Assembly (NCBI GenBank): GCA_004005435.1
Contig: RZWH01000001.1
Span: 248,001-312,000, forward strand
From: Rhodobacteraceae bacterium CCMM004
Lineage (GTDB): Bacteria > Pseudomonadota > Alphaproteobacteria > Rhodobacterales > Rhodobacteraceae
Reading direction: 5' to 3'
Length of the DNA: 64,000 bases
Shown in pieces: positions 1 to 8,621 of the stretch. Position numbers and translations under genes: made by a program. The notes beneath the pieces were generated by a model. The model did not search any database, was not told the origin of the DNA, and saw nothing but the letters and a program-made list of their open reading frames with translations. How positions within the stretch are numbered: position 1 is the stretch's first letter; each line of letters opens with the position of its first letter.

Positions 1-757
1 TGGCGCCCACGAGGCTCGCCGCGATGGCGACCTTCAGCGAGGCGAAGAGATAGGGCATCGACGCGGGCAGCCGCAGCTTCCAAAACACCTGTCCGTCGCT
101 GGCCGAATAGGTCTTCATCAGGTCCAGCTGCTGGGTCTCGGGCGAGCGCAGGCCGCTGACCATGCCCACGACCACCGGAAAAAAGCTCAGATAGGCGCTG
201 ATGATCGCCTTGGGCAGCAGCCCCTGCACGCCCACCGAGTTCAGCACCACGATGATCATCGGCGCGATGGCCAGGATCGGGATCGTCTGGCTGGCGATGG
301 CCCAGGGCATCACGCTCATGTCCATCGCCCGGTTGTGGACGATCCCCACCGCCAGCAGCATCCCCAGCACCGTCCCGATGGCAAACCCGGTCAGCGTCGC
401 GCTGAGCGTAATCCAGGCGTGGAAGACGAGGCTGCGGCGCGAGGTGACGGGCTTGTCCAGCACGGTGTCGTAGAGTTCCACCGCCACCTGGTGCGGCGCC
501 GGCAGCTTGGGCCGGTCCTGGTTCAGCGTGTCGGCCACGATCTCGGAGAAGGTGACAGTGCGGTCGGCGCGGGCGGCCTGGTCCAGCGTCCACTGGCTGT
601 TCATCCACACCGCGGCGGCATACCAGATCACGAACAGCGCCGCGACCACGGCCAGGACCGGCCCGGCGGTGCGCCCCATCCCGCGCAGCATCAGGCCCAC
701 CCGGCCCGACCGGCCGGTGCCCGCGCCCGGCGCGGCGAGGGGGCCCGTCAGGCTCAC
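1..757 (-). CDS. ABC transporter permease, SsuC/TauC type (3' end missing)
   Basis: Inner-membrane permease of a BPD_transp_1 (SsuC/TauC/ThiX-like) importer; 252 codons are visible and the C-terminus lies beyond the left edge. I read it from a GTG at 757, three bases past the stop of the upstream ATPase gene; an in-frame ATG occurs about 22 codons later. A Gly/Arg-rich cytoplasmic start is followed by a first membrane segment near residues 33-53, a periplasmic stretch, and at least three further hydrophobic segments. It is the fifth gene of an operon (amidohydrolase, lipoprotein, hydantoinase, ATPase, permease). By context it probably imports a pyrimidine or a hydantoin-like breakdown product; the substrate-binding protein is presumably further left. 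Family assignment is firm, substrate is inference. Confidence 0.85.
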   Translation of the reverse strand, partial: MSLTGPLAAPGAGTGRSGRVGLMLRGMGRTAGPVLAVVAALFVIWYAAAVWMNSQWTLDQAARADRTVTFSEIVADTLNQDRPKLPAPHQVAVELYDTVLDKPVTSRRSLVFHAWITLSATLTGFAIGTVLGMLLAVGIVHNRAMDMSVMPWAIASQTIPILAIAPMIIVVLNSVGVQGLLPKAIISAYLSFFPVVVGMVSGLRSPETQQLDLMKTYSASDGQVFWKLRLPASMPYLFASLKVAIAASLVGA

Positions 758-760
758 CGC

Positions 761-1573
761 TCAGACCGTGTCGTCATGGCCCGCCCTCAGTCCCTCGCGC
801 ACCCGGTGCGCCACCTCGATGAACGCGGCCGTGTCGCGGATGTCGAGCGGGCGCTCGCGCGGCAGCGGGCTTTCGATGATATCGGTGATCCGGCCCGGCC
901 GCGGGCTCATCACCACGATGCGGGTGGACAGATACACCGCCTCGGGGATGGAATGGGTGACAAAGCCGATGGTCTTGCCCGTCCGGTTCCAAAGCGACAG
1001 AAGCTGCTCGTTGAGGTGATCGCGCACGATCTCGTCCAGCGCGCCGAAGGGCTCGTCCATCAGCAGAATATCGGCGTCGAAGGCCAGCGCCCGCGCGATC
1101 GACGCCCGCTGCTGCATCCCGCCCGACAACTGCCAGGGATACTTCTTCTCGAACCCCTCCAGATCAACGAGTTGCAGGACGTCCTTCATCCTGCGGTCCT
1201 GCTCCTCGCGGGCGTATCCCATGATCTCCAGCGGCAGCTTGACGTTGCGCCCGATGGTCCGCCAGGGATAGAGCCCCGCCGCCTGGAACACATAGCCATA
1301 GGCCCGCGCCCGCCGCGCCTCGTCCGGGGTCATGCCGTTGACCGTGACGGTCCCGCCGGTGGGCGCCTCCAGCGCCGCGACGACCCTCAGGAACGTGGTC
1401 TTGCCGCAGCCCGAGGGGCCGATGAAACTGACGAAATCGCCCTTGCGGATGTCCAGATCGACATTCGACAGCGCCTGCACCGGGCCGTCGTTGGTGCGAA
1501 AGGTCAGGTCGAGACCTTTTGCCTCTATGACAACGGGTTGCGCGCCGCTGTTGAGGTCGCGCGCCTCCGTCAT
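761..1573 (-). CDS. ABC transporter ATP-binding protein (SsuB/TauB type)
   Basis: Cytoplasmic ATPase of the importer whose permease follows immediately. The 270 residues contain Walker A GPSGCGKTT (about 52-60), signature LSGGMQQR (about 150), Walker B ILLMDEPFGALD and the H-loop VTHS. The Q-loop region reads YVFQAAGLYPW, as in nitrate/sulfonate/taurine transporters. The ATG start abuts the stop codon of the hydantoinase gene with no spacer, which implies translational coupling. Placement directly after dihydropyrimidinase suggests uptake of pyrimidines or related ureides under the same RutR-type control. Confidence 0.93.
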   Translation of the reverse strand: MTEARDLNSGAQPVVIEAKGLDLTFRTNDGPVQALSNVDLDIRKGDFVSFIGPSGCGKTTFLRVVAALEAPTGGTVTVNGMTPDEARRARAYGYVFQAAGLYPWRTIGRNVKLPLEIMGYAREEQDRRMKDVLQLVDLEGFEKKYPWQLSGGMQQRASIARALAFDADILLMDEPFGALDEIVRDHLNEQLLSLWNRTGKTIGFVTHSIPEAVYLSTRIVVMSPRPGRITDIIESPLPRERPLDIRDTAAFIEVAHRVREGLRAGHDDTV

Positions 1574-3028
1574 TCAGACGCCGCTCGCCGGGATTCCGGT
1601 GCGCTCGACCTTGCGCGGCGCGGTCAGCTCCTTCCACGTGGACAGCGCCTTGGTCACGGTCTGGTTCGGCGGACGCGAAACGAACTTGCCGTGCCCCTCC
1701 TCGGTGCGCACCTCGCCGTCGTAGATCGCCACCTTGCCACGGGTCAGAGTATAGCGCGGCAGGCCCGTCACCTCCTTGCCCTCGAACACGTTGTAGTCGA
1801 TGGCCGACTGCTGGGACTCGGCGCGGATCGTCTTGGACTTTTCCGGGTCCCAGACGACTATGTCGGCGTCGGCCCCTTTCAGGATCGCCCCCTTCTTCGG
1901 GTACACGTTTAGAATCTTGGCGATGTTGGTCGAGGTGACGGCCACGAACTCCTCGGTCGTGATCCGCCCGGTGCGGACGCCATAGGTCCAGAGCATCGGC
2001 ATTCGATCCTCCAAACCCCCGGTTCCGTTGGGAATTTTGGTGAAGTCCCCGACGCCATAGCGCTTCTGCTCGGTGGTAAAGGCGCAGTGATCCGTCGCGA
2101 CGACCGACAGCGACCCGGCGGCCAGACCGGCCCAGAGACTGTCCTGATGCTGCTTGTTGCGGAACGGCGGCGACATCACACGACGTGCCGCGTGGTCCCA
2201 ATCGGGGTTGCTGTACTCGCTCTCGTCCAGCGTCAAATGCTGGATCAGCGGCTCGCCCCAGACGCGCTTACCCGCCTGCCGCGCCCGCCGGATCGCCTCA
2301 TGGCTCTCTTCGCAGGACGTGTGGACGACGTAGAGCGGCACACCCGCCATGTCGGCGATCATGATCGCGCGGTTCGTCGCCTCGCCCTCGACCTGGGGCG
2401 GGCGGGAATAGGCGTGCGCTTCGGGGCCGTCGTTGCCCTCAGCCAGGAGCTTCTGCTGGAGGTCGGCCACGACGTCGCCGTTCTCGGCGTGGACCAGCGG
2501 AATCGCCCCCAGTTCGGCGCAGCGGCGGAACGACGCGAACATCTCGTCGTCGTTCACCATGAGCGCGCCCTTGTAGGCCATGAAGTGCTTGAACGTATTA
2601 ATTCCACGCTCTTGCACGACAGTCTTCATCTCGTTGAAGACCTGTTCGTCCCAATGGGTGATGGCCATATGGAACGAGTAGTCGCAATTGGCGCGCGTCG
2701 ATTTGTTGTCCCACATCTGGAGCGCGTCGAGCAGCCCCTGGTCGGGGCCCGGCAGAGCGAAGTCCACCACCATCGTGGTCCCACCGCTGAGCGCGGCGCG
2801 GGTGCCGGACTCGAAGTCGTCCGACGAGTAGGTGCCCATGAAGGGCATCTCCAGGTGAGTATGCGGGTCGATCCCGCCGGGCATGACGTAGCACCCGGTG
2901 GCGTCCAACACCTCATCGCCCGACAGGCTGGGACCGATCTCGGTGATTTTCCCATGATCGACAAGGACATCCGCCTCGTAGCTGAGGTCGGCGGTGACGA
3001 TTGTGCCGTTCTTGATGACCGTGCTCAT
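1574..3028 (-). CDS. hydA: dihydropyrimidinase / D-hydantoinase
   Basis: Cyclic amidohydrolase that opens 5,6-dihydrouracil or dihydrothymine to the N-carbamoyl-beta-amino acid, step two of reductive pyrimidine catabolism. The 484-residue length is normal. Visible metal and active-site motifs are DPHTHLEMPF near residue 56, the carboxylated-lysine segment FKHFMAYKG near 150, VHAENGD near 180, YVVHTSC near 235 and DHCAFTTEQK near 315. A GGAG Shine-Dalgarno sits five bases before the ATG and overlaps the stop of the upstream lipoprotein gene. It lies between the ureido-hydrolase and the importer genes, so steps two and three plus uptake share one transcript. Confidence 0.95.
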   Translation of the reverse strand: MSTVIKNGTIVTADLSYEADVLVDHGKITEIGPSLSGDEVLDATGCYVMPGGIDPHTHLEMPFMGTYSSDDFESGTRAALSGGTTMVVDFALPGPDQGLLDALQMWDNKSTRANCDYSFHMAITHWDEQVFNEMKTVVQERGINTFKHFMAYKGALMVNDDEMFASFRRCAELGAIPLVHAENGDVVADLQQKLLAEGNDGPEAHAYSRPPQVEGEATNRAIMIADMAGVPLYVVHTSCEESHEAIRRARQAGKRVWGEPLIQHLTLDESEYSNPDWDHAARRVMSPPFRNKQHQDSLWAGLAAGSLSVVATDHCAFTTEQKRYGVGDFTKIPNGTGGLEDRMPMLWTYGVRTGRITTEEFVAVTSTNIAKILNVYPKKGAILKGADADIVVWDPEKSKTIRAESQQSAIDYNVFEGKEVTGLPRYTLTRGKVAIYDGEVRTEEGHGKFVSRPPNQTVTKALSTWKELTAPRKVERTGIPASGV

Positions 3029-3037
3029 GGGAACTCC

Positions 3038-3298
3038 TCAGGCGGGGGTGTCGCAGATCGGCAGACCGTTGGCGTCGGTCAGGGCGACGCCCGACGGCGG
3101 GACCGTCACCTCGATCTCGATTCCATAGCAGCCGTCCGCGTTGCGGATCAGGAAGGCGGGGCTGACCCCGGGGGGCAACGCGGCGATGGCCCGCGGAGAG
3201 ATGTCGTCGATGACACCGTCCTCGTTGGTGTCCTGCGGCATCACGCAGCCCGCCAGTCCCGACGCGGTGATCGCCAGGATCATGGCCGTTCTCAACAT
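3038..3298 (-). CDS. small lipoprotein with an EF-hand-like loop
   Basis: Predicted 86-residue lipoprotein with a short hydrophobic signal ending in the lipobox LAGC, so the mature protein starts at that Cys and is probably anchored at the periplasmic face of a membrane. Just after it comes DTNEDGVIDD, which resembles a calcium-binding EF-hand loop; two further Cys lie in the C-terminal half. I chose the ATG at 3298 because an AAGGAAGG ribosome site precedes it by five bases; a GTG at 3304 in GTGA overlap with the upstream stop is the alternative. No function is recognised. Its position inside a pyrimidine-degradation operon is unexplained. Confidence 0.7.
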   Translation of the reverse strand: MLRTAMILAITASGLAGCVMPQDTNEDGVIDDISPRAIAALPPGVSPAFLIRNADGCYGIEIEVTVPPSGVALTDANGLPICDTPA

Positions 3299-3300
3299 CT

Positions 3301-4560
3301 TCACCTTCCTTCTTCAACCAATTGCGCGGTGTCGACCACCGCGTGAAACAGCACGTTCGCCCCCGCCTCGGCCCATTCGGGCGAGATCTCCTCGGCCTCG
3401 TTATGACTCAGCCCGTCGACGCAGGGACACATGACCATGGCGGCGGGCGCGACGCGATTGATCCAGCAGGCATCATGGCCGGCGCCGGAGATCAAGTCCC
3501 GATGGCTGAGCCCCAGCCTATCGGCCGCCCCGCGCACCGCGGCGACACAGTCCGCGTCGAACGCGACGGGGTCGAACCCGCCGACTTTTTCGAAGCTGAC
3601 CTCCAGGCCCATCTCGTCGCAGATCTTGCGCGCGCCGACCTTCAGCCTTTGTTCCATATCTTCAATCACGCTCAACTCAGGGGACCGGAAATCAACGGTG
3701 AACACCACCTTGCCCGGGATGACATTGCGTGAGTTGGGATAGACGTCGATATGTCCCGCGGCGCCGACGGCGTGCGGCTTGTGGCTCCAGGCGATCTCGT
3801 CCACCAACTCCAGAACCCGCGCCATGCCGAGCCCGGCGTTGCGGCGCATGGGCATGGGGGTGGAGCCGGTATGGGCATCCTTGCCGGTGATCGTCACCTC
3901 CGTCCAGCTCAGTCCCTGGCCATGGGTGACGACGCCGATGTCCTTGCCCTCGGCCTCCAGGATCGGCCCCTGCTCGATATGCAACTCAAAGAAGGCATGC
4001 ATCTTGCGCGCGCCCACCTCCTCGTCGCCGCGCCAGCCGATCCGGTCCAGTTCTTCGCCGAATTTCAATCCCTTGGCATCTTGGCGCGCATAGGCCCAGT
4101 CCTGGCTATGGACGCCCGCGAAGACCCCGGACGCCAGCATCGCGGGCGCGAACCGGGTGCCCTCCTCGTTCGTCCAGTTGGTCACGACGATGGGATGCTT
4201 GGTCTTGAGGCCCAGGTCGTTGAGGGTGCGCACCACCTCCAGCCCGCCGAGCACGCCCAGAACGCCGTCGTATTTGCCGCCGGTGGGCTGGGTGTCCAGG
4301 TGGCTGCCCACGTAGACCGGCAGCGCGTCGGGGTCCGTCCCATCGCGCCGGGCGAACATGTTGCCCATCTGGTCGACGCCCATGCTCAGCCCCGCGGCCT
4401 CGCACCAGCGCTGGAACAGCGCGCGACCCTCGGCGTCCGCGTCCGTCAGGGTCTGGCGATTGTTGCCTCCGGCCACGCCGGGCCCGATCCGGGCCATTTC
4501 CATGAGGCTGTCCCACAGCCGATTGCCATCGATCTTCAGGTTCTCGCCGGGCGCCGCCAT
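3301..4560 (-). CDS. M20 Zn-dependent amidohydrolase, beta-ureidopropionase type
   Basis: Member of the allantoate / N-carbamoyl-amino-acid amidohydrolase group of peptidase family M20; in this operon it most likely hydrolyses N-carbamoyl-beta-alanine or N-carbamoyl-beta-aminoisobutyrate, the last step of reductive pyrimidine breakdown. Motifs seen are GSHLDTQPTGGKYDG, NEEGTRF, the metal-ligand segment FFELHIEQGPILE, and GAGHDA...DGLSHNEAE near the C-terminus. The 419-residue frame starts at an ATG with GGAGG five bases upstream; the open frame extends further 5' but that part does not look like protein. It is first in its operon, with a RutR-like box and a plausible promoter just upstream. 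Confidence 0.9.
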   Translation of the reverse strand: MAAPGENLKIDGNRLWDSLMEMARIGPGVAGGNNRQTLTDADAEGRALFQRWCEAAGLSMGVDQMGNMFARRDGTDPDALPVYVGSHLDTQPTGGKYDGVLGVLGGLEVVRTLNDLGLKTKHPIVVTNWTNEEGTRFAPAMLASGVFAGVHSQDWAYARQDAKGLKFGEELDRIGWRGDEEVGARKMHAFFELHIEQGPILEAEGKDIGVVTHGQGLSWTEVTITGKDAHTGSTPMPMRRNAGLGMARVLELVDEIAWSHKPHAVGAAGHIDVYPNSRNVIPGKVVFTVDFRSPELSVIEDMEQRLKVGARKICDEMGLEVSFEKVGGFDPVAFDADCVAAVRGAADRLGLSHRDLISGAGHDACWINRVAPAAMVMCPCVDGLSHNEAEEISPEWAEAGANVLFHAVVDTAQLVEEGR

Positions 4561-4607
4561 CCTGCCTCCGCATGAGCGCCGCGGAGCGCCGCGGCGGTGA
4601 GCAAATG

Positions 4608-4623
4608 TTGACCAAGCGGTCAG
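4608..4623. promoter_or_regulatory. RutR-like operator in the amidohydrolase/tetR divergent region
   Basis: The 16 bases TTGACCAAGCGGTCAG match the known RutR box (TTGACCA-NN-TGGTCAA) at 12 of 14 defined positions. It lies 48-63 bases upstream of the amidohydrolase start, directly downstream of its predicted -10, and about 80 bases upstream of the regulator gene. A repressor bound here would block the degradative operon and could autoregulate the regulator. Confidence 0.75.
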
Positions 4624-4627
4624 GATC

Positions 4628-4655
4628 ACGCTAGCAGAGCAAGGAAGTCAGTCAA
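4628..4655 (-). promoter_or_regulatory. predicted sigma-70 promoter of the pyrimidine operon
   Basis: Read on the minus strand, TTGACT (4655-4650) and TAGCGT (4633-4628) are separated by 16 bases. The RutR-like box starts five bases after the -10 hexamer. The -35 is good and the -10 weak, so this is a prediction. Confidence 0.45.
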
Positions 4656-4703
4656 GAACTACGCCCCAGGCGACGCGGGAGAGCGGCAGTTGGGATCCAT
4701 CGG

Positions 4704-5318
4704 ATGACCGCAAAACGGCCGACCACCCGAATCCAGCGCAAAAACACGGCGACCATCCTCGACGCCGCGCTGGAGGTGTTCTCGGCGCAGGGATTCGCCG
4801 GGGCGACGCTGGACCAGATCGCCCGCCAGGCAGGGCTGTCGAAACCGAACCTGCTCTACTACTTCGCGTCCAAGGAGGCGATCTACGTCACCTTGCTGAC
4901 CGATCTCATGGAAACCTGGCTGGCGCCTCTCCGCGCGCTCGACCCCGAGGGAGAGCCGGTGGACGAGATTGTCGGATATGTGCTGCGCAAGCTCGATATG
5001 TCGCGCCGTTTCCCTCGGGAAAGTCGCCTTTTTGCAAACGAGGTCTTGTCCGGCGCGCCGCATTTCAGCGCCCGGATCGACGGCGAGCTGCGCGCGCTGG
5101 TGGATGAAAAGGCGGCGCTGATCGCCGCCTGGCAGGCCGAGGGGCGGCTGGCCGCGCTGGACCCACGGCACCTGATCTTCTCCATCTGGGCGACGACCCA
5201 GCACTATGCGGATTTCGACGTGCAGGTGCGCGGCGTGCTGGGCACCGAGGGCGACGGCCACTATCGCGCCGCCGAGGCGTTCCTCGGGCGCCTCTATCGC
5301 GGCGCGCTGGCCCCCTGA
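4704..5318 (+). CDS. rutR: TetR-family regulator, RutR type
   Basis: 204-residue TetR regulator. The N-terminal helix-turn-helix covers about residues 15-65 (TLDQIARQAGLSKPNLLYYF). The C-terminal ligand domain ends with the RutR-characteristic stretch HLIFSIWATTQHYADFDVQ near residue 160. RutR binds uracil or thymine and then releases its operator. It is divergent from the amidohydrolase operon and tail-to-tail with preA: the two stop codons are adjacent with no gap. Boxes resembling the RutR consensus precede both neighbouring operons, fitting a local pyrimidine-responsive repressor. Confidence 0.9.
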   Translation: MTAKRPTTRIQRKNTATILDAALEVFSAQGFAGATLDQIARQAGLSKPNLLYYFASKEAIYVTLLTDLMETWLAPLRALDPEGEPVDEIVGYVLRKLDMSRRFPRESRLFANEVLSGAPHFSARIDGELRALVDEKAALIAAWQAEGRLAALDPRHLIFSIWATTQHYADFDVQVRGVLGTEGDGHYRAAEAFLGRLYRGALAP

Positions 5319-6620
5319 CTACTCCGCCGCCTGGGAGGACGGGTTGTTGGGGTGGGTGGTCCAGTTGGCATACTCCGCCGCGACCTTGCGGCCGGTGCGC
5401 TCGTCCAGCTCGCCCGGCTCCAGCACCCGCATGGTGATGCAGTCCTCGACCGGGCAGACGTCGACGCAGAGGTTGCAGGCGACGCATTCGGCGTCGATGA
5501 CCTCGAACACCCGGCCCTCCTTGATCGCGATGGCCTGGTGGCTGGTGTCCTCGCAGGCGGCGTAGCAGCGGCCGCACTTGATGCACAAGTCCTGGTCGAT
5601 CTGCGCCTTGGTGACGTAGTTGAGGTTCAGATATTGCCAGTCGGTCACGTTCGGGACCGCACGGCCGACGACGTCGGACAGGCGCTCGTGCCCCTGCTCG
5701 TCCATCCAGCGCGACAGGCCCGCCGTCAGCTCCTTGATGATGCCGAAGCCATAGGTCATGGCCGCGGTGCAGACCTGCACAGACCCCGATCCCAGCGCCA
5801 TGAACTCGGCCGCGTCGCGCCAGGTGGTGATGCCGCCGATGCCGCTGATCGGCAGGCCGCGCGTCTCGGGGTCGCGGGCGATCTCTGCCACCATGTTCAG
5901 CGCGATGGGCTTGACCGCGGGGCCGCAATAGCCGCCGTGGCTGCCCTTGCCGTCGATGGAGGGTTCGGGGCTGAAGGTGTCGAGGTTGACCGACGTGATC
6001 GACGAGATGGTGTTGATCAGGCTGACCGCGTCGGCCCCACCCCTGTGCGCGGCGCGGGCGGGATAGCGGATGTCGGTGATGTTCGGCGTCAGCTTGACCA
6101 GAACGGGCATCCGCGTGTTCTGCTTGCACCAGCGCGTCACCATCTCGATGTAGTCCGGCACCTGCCCCACGGCGCTGCCCATGCCGCGCTCGCTCATCCC
6201 GTGGGGACAGCCGAAGTTCAGCTCGATGGCGTCGGCGCCGGTCTCTTCGACCTTGGGCAGGATCTCCTTCCACGCCCATTCCTCGCACGGCACCATCAGG
6301 CTGACGATCATCGCCCGGTCGGGAAAGTCGCGCTTGATCGTCTTGATCTCGCGCAGGTTCGTCTCCAGAGGACGGTCGGTGATCAGCTCGATGTTGTTGA
6401 GGCCCAGCACCCGGCGGTCGGCGCCGTGGATCACGCCGTAGCGGGGTCCGTTGACGTTGACCACGTGGGGGTCGAGGCCCAGCGTCTTCCACACCACGCC
6501 GCCCCAGCCGGCCTCGAAGGCGCGGCGGACGTTGTACTCCTTGTCCGTGGGCGGGGCCGAGGCCAGCCAGAAGGGGTTGGGCGACTTGATGCCCACGAAG
6601 TCGGTGCTCAGATCGGCCAT
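5319..6620 (-). CDS. preA: NAD-dependent dihydropyrimidine dehydrogenase, PreA subunit
   Basis: Catalytic subunit that reduces uracil or thymine to the dihydro form with electrons from PreT. The 433 residues comprise an FMN-binding TIM barrel (about 1-330) with the active-site loop NFGCPHGMSERGMG, containing the expected Cys, and a C-terminal two-cluster ferredoxin domain with CIKCGRC and CVACNLCVDVCP. Start is the ATG at 6620, overlapping the preT stop by one base (TGATG). The open frame reads further 5' through preT sequence in another frame, which is not coding. Confidence 0.95.
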   Translation of the reverse strand: MADLSTDFVGIKSPNPFWLASAPPTDKEYNVRRAFEAGWGGVVWKTLGLDPHVVNVNGPRYGVIHGADRRVLGLNNIELITDRPLETNLREIKTIKRDFPDRAMIVSLMVPCEEWAWKEILPKVEETGADAIELNFGCPHGMSERGMGSAVGQVPDYIEMVTRWCKQNTRMPVLVKLTPNITDIRYPARAAHRGGADAVSLINTISSITSVNLDTFSPEPSIDGKGSHGGYCGPAVKPIALNMVAEIARDPETRGLPISGIGGITTWRDAAEFMALGSGSVQVCTAAMTYGFGIIKELTAGLSRWMDEQGHERLSDVVGRAVPNVTDWQYLNLNYVTKAQIDQDLCIKCGRCYAACEDTSHQAIAIKEGRVFEVIDAECVACNLCVDVCPVEDCITMRVLEPGELDERTGRKVAAEYANWTTHPNNPSSQAAE

Positions 6621-7954
6621 CAGCCCTCTCCCATCAGCGTCGCGTGGATGTCTTCGGCGGCGTCGCGACCCTGGGCCACGGCCGTCACGGTCAGGTCTTC
6701 GCCCCGGTGGGTGCAGTCGCCCCCGGCCCAGACCCCGTCCAGGGAGGTGCGGCCCGCGCCTTGGGTAGAGAGGGTCGTGCCGTCGCGTTCCAGACCCTCG
6801 GGCGCCTCGTCCAGCCACTGGCCGATCGCCAGCAGCACCTGATCGGCGGCCAGGCGGAAGGTCTCGCCGGTGGGGCGCAGGTTGGGACCGTCCTCCTCGG
6901 TATAGGCGAACTCGATCTCGCGAACGGTGCCGTTGCCGTGGGTCGCCACCGGCTGCGCGTTGTGGATGAACCGCACGCCGCGAGAGGCGGCCAGGTCCTG
7001 CTCCCAGGCCGAGGCGGGCATCCGCCCCTTGCCCCGGCGATAGACCACGGTGACCTCGTCGGCGCCCAATCCCTTGGACTGCACCGCGGCGTCGATGGCG
7101 GTCATGCCGCCGCCCACGACGACCACGCGCCGCCCCACGGCCAGCGCCGAGAGATCGTCGGCCTGGCGCAGCTCGGCGATGAACTCGACCGCCGGGCGCA
7201 CGCCGTCGTGGCCCGCGTCGTCCAATCCGTAGGCGCCGGGCAGGCCGATGCCCAGGAACACCGCGTCGTGACCGTCGCGCAGGGCGTCCAGCGTCACGTC
7301 GCGGCCCAGGGCCTGTTCGTAACGGATCTCGATCCCGCCGATCTGCAACAGCCAATCGACCTCGCGCTGGGCGAACCCCTCGACCGTCTTGTAGCTGGCG
7401 ATGCCGTACTCATTCAGGCCGCCGGGCTTGGGCTTGGCCTCGTAGATCACCACGTCGTGGCCGCGCATGGCCAGGCGGTGGGCGCAGGCGAGGCCCGCGG
7501 GACCGGCGCCGACCACCGCCACCCGCTTGCCCGTCGCGGCGGCGCGGGTGAAGGGATGCTCGCCCGCCGCCATCATCGTGTCGGTGGCATAGCGTTGCAG
7601 GCGGCCGATCTGCACCGGCTCGCCCTCCGCCGCCTCGCGCACGCAGGCCTCCTCGCACAGCGTTTCGGTGGGGCAGACCCGCGCGCACATGCCGCCCAAG
7701 ATATTCTGGTCGAAGATCGTCTTGGCCGCCGCGGCCGGCTGGTCGGCCTGGATCTGGCGGATGAAGAGCGGGATGTCGATCTCCGTCGGGCACGCGGCGA
7801 TGCAGGGCGCGTCGTAACAGAAATAGCAGCGGTCGGCGGCGACGGCGGCCTCGTGGCCGTCGAGCGGCGGATGCAGATCGCCGAAGTTCCGCGCCAGATC
7901 CTCGGCCGAGAGGCGGGACGGCGCGATGCCGGGGGTCAGCGGCGTGTTGGCCAT
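6620..7954 (-). CDS. preT: NAD-dependent dihydropyrimidine dehydrogenase, PreT subunit
   Basis: Flavoprotein subunit of the bacterial dihydropyrimidine dehydrogenase, related to the small subunit of glutamate synthase. The 444 residues begin with Cys-rich iron-sulfur motifs (CYFCYDAPCIAACP and CARVCPTETLCEEAC), followed by a dinucleotide fold VVGAGPAGLACAHRLA near residue 130 and a second one VVVVGGGMTAIDAA near 275. Start is the ATG preceded by GGGAGA. It forms the preT-preA operon with one-base overlap. A degenerate RutR box lies about 50 bases upstream of the start. Confidence 0.94.
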   Translation of the reverse strand: MANTPLTPGIAPSRLSAEDLARNFGDLHPPLDGHEAAVAADRCYFCYDAPCIAACPTEIDIPLFIRQIQADQPAAAAKTIFDQNILGGMCARVCPTETLCEEACVREAAEGEPVQIGRLQRYATDTMMAAGEHPFTRAAATGKRVAVVGAGPAGLACAHRLAMRGHDVVIYEAKPKPGGLNEYGIASYKTVEGFAQREVDWLLQIGGIEIRYEQALGRDVTLDALRDGHDAVFLGIGLPGAYGLDDAGHDGVRPAVEFIAELRQADDLSALAVGRRVVVVGGGMTAIDAAVQSKGLGADEVTVVYRRGKGRMPASAWEQDLAASRGVRFIHNAQPVATHGNGTVREIEFAYTEEDGPNLRPTGETFRLAADQVLLAIGQWLDEAPEGLERDGTTLSTQGAGRTSLDGVWAGGDCTHRGEDLTVTAVAQGRDAAEDIHATLMGEG

Positions 7955-8002
7955 GGCGGTCTCCCTATTGCTCTTGATATCGAGAGTGCCACATCGGAAA
8001 TT

Positions 8003-8018
8003 TTTATCAACTGGTAAA
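8003..8018. promoter_or_regulatory. degenerate RutR-like operator upstream of preT
   Basis: TTTATCAACTGGTAAA matches the RutR consensus (TTGACCA-NN-TGGTCAA) at 11 of 14 defined positions and is itself a near-palindrome that extends one base on each side. It lies 49-64 bases before the preT ATG, at about the same distance as the stronger box before the amidohydrolase operon, in an unusually AT-rich patch. Confidence 0.6.
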
Positions 8019-8128
8019 ATTTCGGCACGATGCCGAAAACGATGCCGCTTTCCACCCCCGCGGCGCTCGCCTATAACCCAATCCACTGCGCCGGGCGTCC
8101 GGCGCCCCATCATCCGCAGAGGCGCGCA

Positions 8129-8611
8129 ATGACCGACACTCCGCACAAGTCCGACGTGGCCTTTATCCAGGCCCTTGCAGAACTGTTGCGCGAGAACGAT
8201 CTGACCGAACTGCGGGTCAAACGCGAATACGGCGCCGACGACAGCCTGGACGTGCGGGTCAGCCGCGGCGGACCGGCGCCGGTGGCCGCGCCCGCGCCCG
8301 CAGCGCCGCCGCCGCCGCAGGCCCCCGCCACAGCCCCCGCGGCGGCCGCCGAGGTGCCCGAGGATCCCGCCCGCCATCCCGGCGCCGTGACCTCGCCGAT
8401 GGTCGGCACCGCCTATCTCGCTGCCGAGCCGGGGGCGGCGCCCTTCGTCAAGACGGGCGACACGGTGGAAGAGGGCCAGACCCTGGTGATCGTCGAAGCG
8501 ATGAAGACGATGAACCACATCCCCGCCCCCCATGCCGGAACGGTCAAGCGCATCCTGGTCGAGGACGGGGCGCCTGTGGAGTTCGGCGCACCGCTGATGA
8601 TCGTCGAATAA
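8129..8611 (+). CDS. accB: biotin carboxyl carrier protein of acetyl-CoA carboxylase
   Basis: 160-residue carrier that presents biotin to the biotin carboxylase and carboxyltransferase in the first step of fatty-acid synthesis. After a helical N-terminal part comes an Ala/Pro-rich linker (about residues 52-80), then the biotinyl domain with EAMKTMNH, whose Lys is the biotinylation site (Thr where the enterobacterial protein has Met). The ATG at 8129 has AGAGG upstream; the frame is open further 5' but without protein-like sequence. accC follows after 10 bases. Confidence 0.95.
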   Translation: MTDTPHKSDVAFIQALAELLRENDLTELRVKREYGADDSLDVRVSRGGPAPVAAPAPAAPPPPQAPATAPAAAAEVPEDPARHPGAVTSPMVGTAYLAAEPGAAPFVKTGDTVEEGQTLVIVEAMKTMNHIPAPHAGTVKRILVEDGAPVEFGAPLMIVE

Positions 8612-8621
8612 GGGGCGGGCG

